From: Prevotella sp.
GTDB taxonomy: Bacteria; Bacteroidota; Bacteroidia; Bacteroidales; Bacteroidaceae
Assembly: GCA_021204905.1 (NCBI GenBank)
Contig: JAJPYN010000013.1
Location: 14,601-78,600 of the forward strand
Reading direction: 5' to 3'
DNA length: 64,000 nt
Shown: in pieces, positions 1 through 6,625 of the stretch
Numbering within the stretch: position 1 is the first letter of the stretch
Layout of the letters: each line of letters opens with the position of its first letter
Notes under the pieces: generated by a model
Seen by the model: only the letters and a program-made list of their open reading frames with translations
Databases searched by the model: none
What the model was told of the DNA's origin: nothing
Position numbers and translations under genes: made by a program

Positions 1-2
1 GA

Positions 3-224
3 GTATCCCAAGATTATACCGAAGCAGTGAAATGGTATAGAAAAGCTGCAGAACAGGGAGTCGCCGAAGCCCAATACAATTTGGGACGCTGTTATGAAAA
101 CGGAATAGGAGTAATTAAAGATAAATCTACTGCCATTACTTGGTATACAAAAGCTGCAGAACAAGGATATGAAGATGCAATAGAGGCTTTATCGGTATCA
201 GTAGATACAATAGTTGTAGATTAG
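3..224 (+). CDS. Sel1-like repeat protein, C-terminal fragment
   Basis: The reading frame is open to the left edge, so only the last ~74 codons are present. It contains a nearly complete Sel1/TPR-like helical unit (YTEAVKWYRKAAEQG, AEAQYNLGRCYENGIGV, ITWYTKAAEQGYEDAIEAL). The alternating KAAEQG and YNLGxxYxxGxGV signatures define this solenoid family, which usually mediates protein-protein contacts. A GTG at 27 could be read as a start but lies inside a repeat unit, so it is not the true start. The short tail SVSVDTIVVD ends at TAG. The start, any signal peptide and the number of upstream repeats cannot be seen. Confidence 0.85.
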   Translation, partial: VSQDYTEAVKWYRKAAEQGVAEAQYNLGRCYENGIGVIKDKSTAITWYTKAAEQGYEDAIEALSVSVDTIVVD

Positions 225-240
225 TAGCTATGGAGGTAAG

Positions 241-1272
241 TCATTCTTTATTATTCTGTTTAGCGAGTATTGTCTGACGTTCTTTCATGCACCTTGCGAC
301 CCCGTCATATCCCGGGAAGATTGTTGCAGCATTATATCCCAACTTATCTATATGGGAATATATCGCTTGTGCAGCGTCCTGAGGAATCAAAATTTGATAT
401 AAGTAAGGCTTCTCGGGTGATTTAATCTCTTTTAAGTACGTATCAAGTTGGACATCAAGCGTCCGCCGATCTGTTGGCGTAACATCAATCTTCACTTTGC
501 TGCCCTCTCCAATCATCCCCGGATAAATTGTCTCCCAAAAGGTGAATACCCCTTTTTGTGCACGGAGGTTGTCGTTGTTGCGATATCCAGGCTGAACTAT
601 ATGTAATGGAACTTTTAGTGGCTTTACCATTACAACATTATTATTCAATGCCCAAATTTCAATGTCATGTTCCATTGGATATGTTTCTCCTTTTCTGCGT
701 GCATGTAAGGCTTTTTTTATATCCAACTTCTCTTTTGGATCATTGTAAACACCCGTTGTCGCAAAATAGAGTGCCACATAGATATCGTGAGACCAATCAA
801 GAAGACAAGTCATAACTCCATGATGTTGAGCGAGGGCTGCGAGTTCCCAATATTCCGTCGGTAACCACTTATCTTCTAACATCATTGTTTTAAAATCAAA
901 GCCCGGACAGATGGAATTGCGAAGAGACTCAATATGCGGGACATATAATCCGCTCCTATCACAAAGTTGGAAAAAGTCTTGAAGTAACTTTAATTCCTCT
1001 TGAATTTGCACTAATTCCATTGTCGCAAGGTGTATCATCTGTTTCTTTTCTTCTCCAGACATTGAATCATTGATAACATTATCAACGCACCAAAATTTAT
1101 CTCTTAATACAGAAGGTAACAACTCATATTTATCGGTAGAATGACCACGGAATATAAAGCGGTCGTTAAAAATATCATATAACTCTCCCTGATACGAGAT
1201 ACTTCTGATGAAGTCTTCCGCATTGTCATAACGAAAGGTTTGGATGTATGGCGATTCTTGTGCGCGTAACAT
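241..1272 (-). CDS. FRG domain protein
   Basis: 343 residues. The N-terminal third carries the motif that names the FRG domain (FIFRGHSTDKYELLPSVLRD, residues ~41-60). The middle has AQHHGVMTCLLDWSHDIYVALYFA, the second conserved block of the family (H-G-x-x-T-x-L-L-D-W-T/S), and the C-terminus GYNAATIFPGYDGVARCM also fits. The biochemical activity of FRG proteins is not established; they are common on mobile elements and near defence genes. The gene is read leftwards, is AT-richer than the chromosomal genes further right, and lies next to the mobilization genes, so it may be cargo. It has its own promoter (1309-1340). The start at 1272 is the first ATG in the frame. No enzymatic function is claimed. 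Confidence 0.85.
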   Translation of the reverse strand: MLRAQESPYIQTFRYDNAEDFIRSISYQGELYDIFNDRFIFRGHSTDKYELLPSVLRDKFWCVDNVINDSMSGEEKKQMIHLATMELVQIQEELKLLQDFFQLCDRSGLYVPHIESLRNSICPGFDFKTMMLEDKWLPTEYWELAALAQHHGVMTCLLDWSHDIYVALYFATTGVYNDPKEKLDIKKALHARRKGETYPMEHDIEIWALNNNVVMVKPLKVPLHIVQPGYRNNDNLRAQKGVFTFWETIYPGMIGEGSKVKIDVTPTDRRTLDVQLDTYLKEIKSPEKPYLYQILIPQDAAQAIYSHIDKLGYNAATIFPGYDGVARCMKERQTILAKQNNKE

Positions 1273-1308
1273 ATATTACTCTATTTTAGCATCTTATGTC
1301 GTACACTG

Positions 1309-1340
1309 CGAAGTTACGAATATTAATGCGTTCGCGCAAA
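1309..1340 (-). promoter_or_regulatory. Bacteroidales-type promoter of the FRG gene
   Basis: On the minus strand, TTTG (1337-1340) is followed after 20 bases by TAACTTCG (1309-1316), one mismatch from the TAnnTTTG -7 consensus. It lies ~37 bases before the FRG start codon. The dispersed repeat at 1345-1418 ends just upstream of the -33 box. Confidence 0.55.
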
Positions 1341-1344
1341 TAAA

Positions 1345-1418
1345 TTGATTTTCATCGACCTTTTTACTGCACTCGGCAAAGTTCAAACTTTTTTGACTCT
1401 GCTCTCGCTTGTAAAAAC
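1345..1418 (-). repeat. Divergent intergenic relative of the in-frame 70-bp repeat
   Basis: Read on the minus strand, this shares with the intragenic repeats an ordered series of blocks: CGAGAG, a TTTGA/CTTGA core, CCGAGTGCAG, an A-rich step, then TCGAYGAWARTCAA. Spacing differs by short indels and the frame is not open here. It lies between the 205-residue membrane-protein gene and the FRG promoter. Confidence 0.55.
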
Positions 1419-1458
1419 GTTCCTTTTCCTCTCAGGAAAGCTGTTTGATTACCTACCA

Positions 1459-2076
1459 CTAAGCTCCGAAGAGGTGTATCGCGCCGATAATAATCAGGCA
1501 CAGAGTGACGAGGAGCGAGATCCAAAAGAGCCAGGTGATGAAGGTCGCTAATCCGCCGCTGAGGTAGATTGCGGGGTCGCGCTGTAATGTGCGGCGGAGG
1601 GTGTTGAGGTGCGCGTCATGTGCCGATTGAATGAGTTTCGTTTCCGCATCTATGAGTGTTTGGCGATGGGAAGCCAAGAGCTTCAAATCATCTTCGCCGA
1701 GGGCAACTTTTATTGGAGTGTTCTGCGCCTTGACGATTGCGCGTGTTATGCCGTCGGTGATGTTCGATGCGCTGCCGACTGCCGCGTCAAATGCAGGGAG
1801 AGCTTTATTCATCTTGCGGACGGCGGCATCCAATTCATACCGCAAACTGCTGACCATCGTATAAAGACTTTCAATTTCTTTGAGTTGTCGGTCTATCCGA
1901 TTGCATTGGTCCGCAAGGAAAGTCGTTCGTTCGATATAAGCGATTTCATCCAACGAACTGTCGTTGACTATCGTCGAGCTTTGGCTGCACTCGGTATCAA
2001 GCAAGCTTGTACTCTCGTTGGCACAAACCTTGCTACCGGGTAACTCCCCGTCGTATTTACTCCTTTTCATAATCAC
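1459..2076 (-). CDS. Coiled-coil, single-span membrane protein of the mobilization operon
   Basis: 205 residues, family not recognised. Residues 1-15 are a short polar leader, 16-37 are the translated 70-bp repeat, ~45-150 are rich in heptad-like hydrophobics (FLADQCNRIDRQLKEIESLY, LDAAVRKMNKALPAFDAAV), and ~175-200 form a hydrophobic segment (ITWLFWISLLVTLCLIIIGA) near the C-terminus, giving a tail-anchored layout. It begins 6 bases after the relaxase stop, so it is very likely co-transcribed with it. Small coiled-coil membrane proteins downstream of relaxases are common in Bacteroidales mobilizable elements; a role in docking the relaxosome is only inferred. The start could be 2076 or the ATG at 2070. 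Confidence 0.8.
   Translation of the reverse strand: MIMKRSKYDGELPGSKVCANESTSLLDTECSQSSTIVNDSSLDEIAYIERTTFLADQCNRIDRQLKEIESLYTMVSSLRYELDAAVRKMNKALPAFDAAVGSASNITDGITRAIVKAQNTPIKVALGEDDLKLLASHRQTLIDAETKLIQSAHDAHLNTLRRTLQRDPAIYLSGGLATFITWLFWISLLVTLCLIIIGAIHLFGA
1964..2033 (-). repeat. In-frame 70-bp repeat, copy A
   Basis: 70 bases that match copy B (2546-2615) at 68 positions. On the minus strand it encodes KVCANESTSLL followed by DTECSQSSTIV at residues 16-37 of the 205-residue membrane protein. Both differences from copy B are third-position synonymous changes (AGC/AGT serine, TTG/TTA leucine). Confidence 0.95.
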
Positions 2077-2082
2077 ATATAG

Positions 2083-3309
2083 TTATCTGCGTCTGTTTCG
2101 TCTTATCGGTTTGCACATCCATATTGCATGACGGGCGCAACGGCGCATCCACGCGAGTTCGTCTTCATCATCTTTCTTGCCCCATCCGGATGAAACACCT
2201 CCGCCACCGCCGCAGGATTCGGATATGCTCGTTGCCGCGTCGAGATATTGACAGAAGAGCAAAAGGGAAACCTTTATTACATTAGCTACGGCAATCTCGT
2301 CCTCTATGTTTATATCATCGGGATGTTTAACCAACTCCTCCTTGATTACTTCCATGCACTCCGCCGGGATATTTACCTTGTATGACTTGCCGTCAACTGT
2401 AATGAGTTGAGGTACAGGGCGATGTTGTTTCGGTTGCAAAGGATTGTTCTCCGTTTGTTTATGCAGTTCCCGCCAAGTGGAGACAATCCGGCTTGCCAGA
2501 AGTCCGCGTCCTTTAAGCTCGGATGCTTTATAAACGGAGTTGCCTTTGACTATCGTCGAGCTTTGGCTGCACTCGGTATCAAGTAAACTTGTACTCTCGT
2601 TGGCACAAACCTTGCGGATTGAATAACCGCGGACAAGCCCGGAGCTGTCGGTGCGCACCTGAACGACATATCCCCGTTCTTTGAGCTTCGCTTTATATTG
2701 GCTCCAAGTAAAGCTGTCCATCGCCCGCAGTACATCGTAACAAGTGTTGGTTATATTTGCGATGTTATCATCTCTCCGCTCCTGTGCCGTCGTCCATCCT
2801 CGACGTTCACTGATGACGTTCGCCGCATGTACCGCCCGTTCGCCAATCTTATGAGCGTCGTTGGTGTTGCCCTCGTTGTCTATCCTGTTCACCAGTATAT
2901 GAAGATGTCGAATGCCGCTTTTTGAATCGGCATGCAGCGATACTACATATTGGCTGTTACAGAGGTTCGTGGGTCGGGCCCCGGATGCGGGATTTTTCTC
3001 TTTTGGATTAAAACCGTCCATCTCTTTAAGGAACTCTTCCGCAAGACGCTTCCAATCATCCATTGTCCACTTCTCGGTGTATTTATTCTCGGGGGATAAC
3101 TCGAAACGTAACGCGGTTTTTATAACGGGTTTCGCCTTTGGCTTAATGCCGGACATCAACATTTGATGCCTTACCATCTGCGACCACAAGTCGTCCGCCT
3201 CGGGGGTATAATCCAGACCATGCACGCAAACCAAACGTGATTGCTCCTTGTTGGTGTTGTAGTTTATGGCTGTTGCGCCGTGGCTTATTGCGCTTCCTTT
3301 GGCTATCAT
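2083..3309 (-). CDS. Relaxase/mobilization protein (MobA-like, MOBP type)
   Basis: 408 residues. The N-terminal ~220 residues form the relaxase domain: AKGSAISHGATAINYN at the start, and the metal-binding histidine motif IRHLHILVNRID at ~135-146, preceded by NSQYVVSLHADSKSG. The protein would nick one strand at oriT and lead it during mobilization by a conjugative helper. Residues 233-254 are the translated 70-bp repeat, placed between GLVRGYSIR and KGNSVYKASEL, which I would expect to be contiguous in homologues. The C-terminus is unusual: a Gly run (SCGGGGGVSSGWG), an acidic stretch and a very basic tail (KPIRRNRRR). The gene starts 9 bases after the mobC stop, in a mobC-mobA-membrane protein operon read leftwards. 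Family assignment is firm; the exact subfamily is not. Confidence 0.88.
   Translation of the reverse strand: MIAKGSAISHGATAINYNTNKEQSRLVCVHGLDYTPEADDLWSQMVRHQMLMSGIKPKAKPVIKTALRFELSPENKYTEKWTMDDWKRLAEEFLKEMDGFNPKEKNPASGARPTNLCNSQYVVSLHADSKSGIRHLHILVNRIDNEGNTNDAHKIGERAVHAANVISERRGWTTAQERRDDNIANITNTCYDVLRAMDSFTWSQYKAKLKERGYVVQVRTDSSGLVRGYSIRKVCANESTSLLDTECSQSSTIVKGNSVYKASELKGRGLLASRIVSTWRELHKQTENNPLQPKQHRPVPQLITVDGKSYKVNIPAECMEVIKEELVKHPDDINIEDEIAVANVIKVSLLLFCQYLDAATSISESCGGGGGVSSGWGKKDDEDELAWMRRCARHAIWMCKPIRRNRRR
2546..2615 (-). repeat. In-frame 70-bp repeat, copy B
   Basis: Second copy, inside the relaxase gene (residues 233-254), in the same orientation and reading frame as copy A and 582 bases from it, an exact multiple of three. 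Homologous exchange between the copies would fuse the relaxase N-terminus in frame to the coiled-coil/membrane part of the downstream protein. Confidence 0.95.
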
Positions 3310-3318
3310 TCGGTTGTC

Positions 3319-3678
3319 CTATTTCTGAGAAAGGGTTTCGATAATATCCGACCATCGGCGGCGGAGCATGTCGATACTCTCTATCCACGCCGTCAATAAA
3401 GCGGGGTTACGGAAGAGTTGTCGTTTCGTATCGGCACTGCGCGTGTTTATCAGGTTATAGATCCGCTGCAAATCTTTGCGTGCCGTACGCAGGGTAAGAA
3501 TCGCGTCCGCTTCCTTTTCGGTGAGGCGGTGCTTGGGATGATAACCGAGCAGTACACGTCTGCCGAAGTCGCTATAAGTCAATCCGCACGCGGCGGCTTT
3601 CTCTTCTATAGCTTGCTTCTCTTCGGGAGTGAGGCGGATGTCGATATGCGCCGTGCGTCCTTTATAATCGGTAGTCAT
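3319..3678 (-). CDS. mobC: MobC-like relaxosome accessory protein
   Basis: 119 residues from the ATG at 3678. A longer frame exists to 3744, but its extra residues run into the inverted repeat proposed as oriT. The N-terminal segment (GRTAHIDIRLTPEEKQAIEEKA) is a ribbon-helix-helix-type start, followed by GLTYSDFGRRVLLGY and a helical C-terminus with TARKDLQRIYNLIN. This matches MobC/relaxosome accessory proteins, which bind oriT and help strand opening for the relaxase. It stands first in the mob operon, 9 bases before the relaxase. Confidence 0.82.
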   Translation of the reverse strand: MTTDYKGRTAHIDIRLTPEEKQAIEEKAAACGLTYSDFGRRVLLGYHPKHRLTEKEADAILTLRTARKDLQRIYNLINTRSADTKRQLFRNPALLTAWIESIDMLRRRWSDIIETLSQK

Positions 3679-3739
3679 AATCGTGAGTAAAAAGAGGGAT
3701 AAAATAAAGATGGATAACCGTCTGCGAGCCTGCGAGTAG

Positions 3740-3802
3740 TGCAAGATGCCGCAAGCCGGACAAAGGGTGTACGCACCTTGTCGGACAACGGCACTTCTTG
3801 CA
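3740..3802. other. Candidate origin of transfer (oriT): nested inverted repeat
   Basis: An imperfect 63-base palindrome lies just upstream of mobC. The outer arms are TGCAAGATGCCG and CGGCACTTCTTGCA; the inner arms are CCGGACAAAGGGTG and CACCTTGTCGG around TACG. An extended inverted repeat beside mobC is where oriT usually lies in mobilizable elements. The nick site cannot be assigned from sequence. Confidence 0.5.
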
Positions 3803-3947
3803 TAGGATACCCGCCAAAATACATCTTCCTAAGATTATTCATATAACCGGACTTGTTTGAATTGCGTGCCGAAAGAAAATGTTAGGGCAGTCGTTATAAT
3901 GGTGCGCATAAGAGGGCTTGCAGGGAACATAACGGCAGGTGATGTTG

Positions 3948-4751
3948 TTAAGTTATCGGATTGACTTCCCTTATATCTGACCGGTTCTCTGCCGGAGAAG
4001 TCTCCGGCGGAACGGGAAGAGGGTTAGCGGTATCAACTTCTTTGCAACAGGCGGACATCGGCTCGTCCAGGCAAGTGGCGGGGGAAGATGTCTGTTCGTT
4101 TGAAGCAACTTGCCCGGCTTGTCCCGAAGTACTACTTGCGGCGATATTGGGTACATTGGCGGTTGCGGAAGATTCGTCCGTAACGACACTATATTGCTCT
4201 ATCGCGAACACTGTCGGGACGGGTACGCCTTGTTCGGAAGTTGATGTCTTTTTCTTCGAACTCCGCTTATCCGCGTCCGTATCTATATCTGCATTATTCT
4301 CTCCACTCTGAGATGTGAACATCCCCGCGCATGATGTAGATGCAAACGTCCCGTAGGTAAGTGTTGCCGGGTTGTAAGAGGGGGAGAAGTGCGGGTTGCG
4401 TATCCTGACGTTATCCACAATCCACGCCGCAACGGGATGAATGGCGTGTACGGATGTTATGTGGTTGCTCGCGGTGGTGAGTATCCCCAACCTGTTCATT
4501 GCATTAATCACCTTTGCCGCGGTCTTGGCATCGCACCTCCATTCCGAAGCGAGCTGCTTAATCGACTTCTCTACTTGCCCGATTCTTAACGTACCCTTAT
4601 TGCCCGCCTGTCGGCTCGGCGTGTCCTGCAACGCGGCGCACTTGCAAAGGTGCAGGAACATCGCCATGCGGTTGATTTTATAACTGCCGTCTGCCAGATA
4701 TTCCAGTTGGGGAATGGAGAGGGTAAATTGAATACTAATGTTCGTTTTCAT
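3948..4751 (-). CDS. Mobile-element protein with winged-helix-like N-terminus, function unknown
   Basis: 267 residues, not confidently assigned. Residues ~1-110 look like a small DNA-binding domain: a leading beta strand (ISIQFTLSIPQLEYL), a helical stretch, then VEKSIKQLASEWRCDAKTAAKVINAMNRLGILTT, which reads as helix-turn-helix plus wing. Residues ~135-267 are low-complexity, rich in Ser, Thr, Pro and Ala, and probably disordered. Its place between the excisionase-like gene and oriT is where small mobilizable elements often carry a replication-initiation or regulatory gene, but no Rep signature is seen. Start at 4751 (ATG). Confidence 0.6.
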   Translation of the reverse strand: MKTNISIQFTLSIPQLEYLADGSYKINRMAMFLHLCKCAALQDTPSRQAGNKGTLRIGQVEKSIKQLASEWRCDAKTAAKVINAMNRLGILTTASNHITSVHAIHPVAAWIVDNVRIRNPHFSPSYNPATLTYGTFASTSCAGMFTSQSGENNADIDTDADKRSSKKKTSTSEQGVPVPTVFAIEQYSVVTDESSATANVPNIAASSTSGQAGQVASNEQTSSPATCLDEPMSACCKEVDTANPLPVPPETSPAENRSDIREVNPIT

Positions 4752-4782
4752 AGTTTGTTATGTTTGAAAAGTTACGCCGCAT

Positions 4783-5028
4783 TTATTGCCGAGTATGACG
4801 TGCATTAGTAATGTAATCGTCCGCCTGTCGGTCGACTTCCTCTTGCGTGCTGATACGTATTCCGCGTTGCCAAGCGTCAAGCTCGGTTGGGTCGAAGAAA
4901 CATAACTTGCCGTTGGGCTTGTAATAGGGTATGACGCGGCGCATCATTAATTTGTGGAGATAGCTGACCTTTATCCCCAGATATTTCGCCGCCTCTGCGG
5001 TTGTCAGCATAGTCTTTTCCTTTTCCAT
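4783..5028 (-). CDS. Excisionase-like helix-turn-helix protein
   Basis: 81 residues from the ATG at 5028 (a longer in-frame start at 5097 only adds an unlikely basic stretch). The sequence MLTTAEAAKYLGIKVSYLHKLMMRRVIPYYKPNGKLCFF contains the helix-turn-helix and wing of the excisionase/MerR-like family: a T-x-x-E-A-A-x-Y-L-G start, a recognition helix, and a basic turn before F-x-x-x-E-L-D-A-W. Such proteins bind the ends of integrative elements and bias the integrase towards excision, or act as repressors. It stands between the integrases and the mob genes. A -7 box (CAAAGATA on the plus strand, 5124-5131) lies ~95 bases upstream. Confidence 0.8.
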   Translation of the reverse strand: MEKEKTMLTTAEAAKYLGIKVSYLHKLMMRRVIPYYKPNGKLCFFDPTELDAWQRGIRISTQEEVDRQADDYITNARHTRQ

Positions 5029-5446
5029 AATTGCAAATCCTTTGTTTGTGTGATTAATGTGGATTATCTCTCTTTTTAAGTTCCCTCCCAAGCGCATTAC
5101 TGCGTTTGCAGTGAAATCGGCGGCAAAGATATATTTTCTTCTCCGAAAGGGAATGCTTTCCCTAATGCCGTAAGTGATTGATTTATAACTAATTAATGGT
5201 TACGAACCACGCCGTTTCGAACTGCTTTCCGGCAAAATGCCGCTTGCTCTTTCGGACAGTTCTTTCCGTGCTTTTCGGGTAAAAAATCTCTCGATGTGGA
5301 GACCGGGCGATGGCTTGGATGTGAACAATCGGGCAGCAAAAAATCCGGACAATCCGCCTCCTAATTGTCCGAATTATAAGAAAATCAGGCGTAACACAAA
5401 TTAACACTCCCGCGAACGGGATTGCAGTTCTATGTCCTTTGGCTCG
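5029..5446. other. Intergenic region between integrase 2 and the excisionase-like gene
   Basis: No convincing gene: a 72-codon frame at 5189-5407 has no recognisable features. The region holds the excisionase promoter -7 box at 5124-5131, a small hairpin (CGGCA/TGCCG, 5230-5242) and the terminator at 5337-5371. It is a plausible place for integrase or excisionase binding sites, but none can be defined. Confidence 0.5.
5337..5371 (-). terminator. Intrinsic terminator after the tandem integrases
   Basis: On the minus strand a perfect 8-bp stem CGGACAAT / ATTGTCCG (10-base loop) is followed by GATTTTTTGC. It lies ~75 bases after the integrase stop, separating the integrase transcript from the excisionase gene. 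Confidence 0.65.
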
Positions 5447-6604
5447 TTAATGCGTGTCGGCGAACTCCCTATCAATGAGCGCGATCGCGTCGTCTTTCTT
5501 CTTATTGACAATCTTGGCGTATATCTCCGTTGTCTTTAAGTTGCTGTGTCCCAAGAGTTTGGAGACGACATACAGGTTTGCGTCGAGCGTTATCATCATC
5601 GTCGCGAAAGTATGGCGGGAAGTGTGATAGGTGATGTTTTTCGTTATCCCGGCGTTCTTTGCCCATTGCTTTAACGCGGGAGAGCAGCCGCCTTTGGCAC
5701 TCGGCAACGTCGGGAAGATTAAATCCTCATCAGCCTGATTGGTGCGCTCCGGAAGATAAAGCAGGGATTGTTTCGACAAGGGAATATATAATGGTGCTTG
5801 CGTCTTTTTCATCACAATCGCAATTCGGCATTGCTCTCCGTCCCGGATAATATCTCCCCATCGCAGCTTGCGCACGTCGCTTATTCGCAAACCGCAATAA
5901 CACGAGAAGAGGTATGCACGCTTGACATCCTCCCGAGAGCAAGGTGCGGCAATCATCCTCTTCAACTCCTCAATGGTGAGGTACTCGCGTTTGCTTTCCG
6001 GCGCTTTGAACTTCTCGTTTATCGTGAGGCGGCTTATCGGGTTGAGGGGAATGAGGTCCTCACTCACCGCCTTGTTTAACGCACCGCGCAAACAACCCAA
6101 GTAAGAGATACAAGTGTATGTCGCGAGCCTTTGCCCGTGTTGACCGATGTAGGTGTTGCGCATAAAGTCGATGAAGCCCAAACAAAAGTCCTTGTCTACA
6201 TCTGAAAGGAGTGCTTTGCGGTTATAGCAGTCGAGGATATGCTGCGTGTTGAGAATCACCTTGTTGCCCCGTGCGCCCTTGCGCTCGTGGTCGTCGTAGT
6301 AACGTTGCAACCAGTCGTGCAGGGTTATCCGGGTCTTTGGCTTTGACTTCTTCAACCCCGCCTTGTTGTTGGCAAGTTCAATTATACGCTTCGATTTGAT
6401 TGCGTTCGCGGCATCCATTATTGCTGCGTTCTGCGCCTTTGCCCGTGAAGTATTCTCAGGAATAAGATACAATTTGAGAAACTCGTAACTGCGTTTGCCG
6501 TTGTAATAGGTGTCGAGGTAAATGGATTGCGAGCCGTCGCTGAGTTGCTTGAACCGTATCCTTACCGGCTCCTTTGCTTTCGGTTGTTTCTTATGGTTTG
6601 CCAT
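5447..6604 (-). CDS. Tyrosine recombinase/integrase (second of a tandem pair)
   Basis: 385 residues. An Arm/SAM-like N-terminal DNA-binding half is followed by the catalytic domain. The catalytic Arg lies in YLFSCYCGLRISDVRKLRW, the HxxR box in YHTSRHTFATMMI, the next His in LLGHSNLKTTEIYAKIV, and the nucleophile is the Tyr in the last of these. The whole tetrad is present. Such enzymes integrate and excise mobile elements at att sites. It starts 21 bases after the stop of a second, related integrase, so the two are probably one transcript. Paired integrases may act as a heteromeric recombinase; that is inference. Confidence 0.92.
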   Translation of the reverse strand: MANHKKQPKAKEPVRIRFKQLSDGSQSIYLDTYYNGKRSYEFLKLYLIPENTSRAKAQNAAIMDAANAIKSKRIIELANNKAGLKKSKPKTRITLHDWLQRYYDDHERKGARGNKVILNTQHILDCYNRKALLSDVDKDFCLGFIDFMRNTYIGQHGQRLATYTCISYLGCLRGALNKAVSEDLIPLNPISRLTINEKFKAPESKREYLTIEELKRMIAAPCSREDVKRAYLFSCYCGLRISDVRKLRWGDIIRDGEQCRIAIVMKKTQAPLYIPLSKQSLLYLPERTNQADEDLIFPTLPSAKGGCSPALKQWAKNAGITKNITYHTSRHTFATMMITLDANLYVVSKLLGHSNLKTTEIYAKIVNKKKDDAIALIDREFADTH

Positions 6605-6625
6605 TATTGAATATCGACTTCTGCG

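Noticed and set aside
5189..5407. A 72-codon frame in the integrase-excisionase gap
   Set aside because: No recognisable features, and it runs through the terminator hairpin.
5690..5715. A further copy of the dispersed repeat in integrase 2 (GCACTCGGC)
   Set aside because: Only nine bases match, the other blocks are missing, and the site is in ordinary coding sequence.
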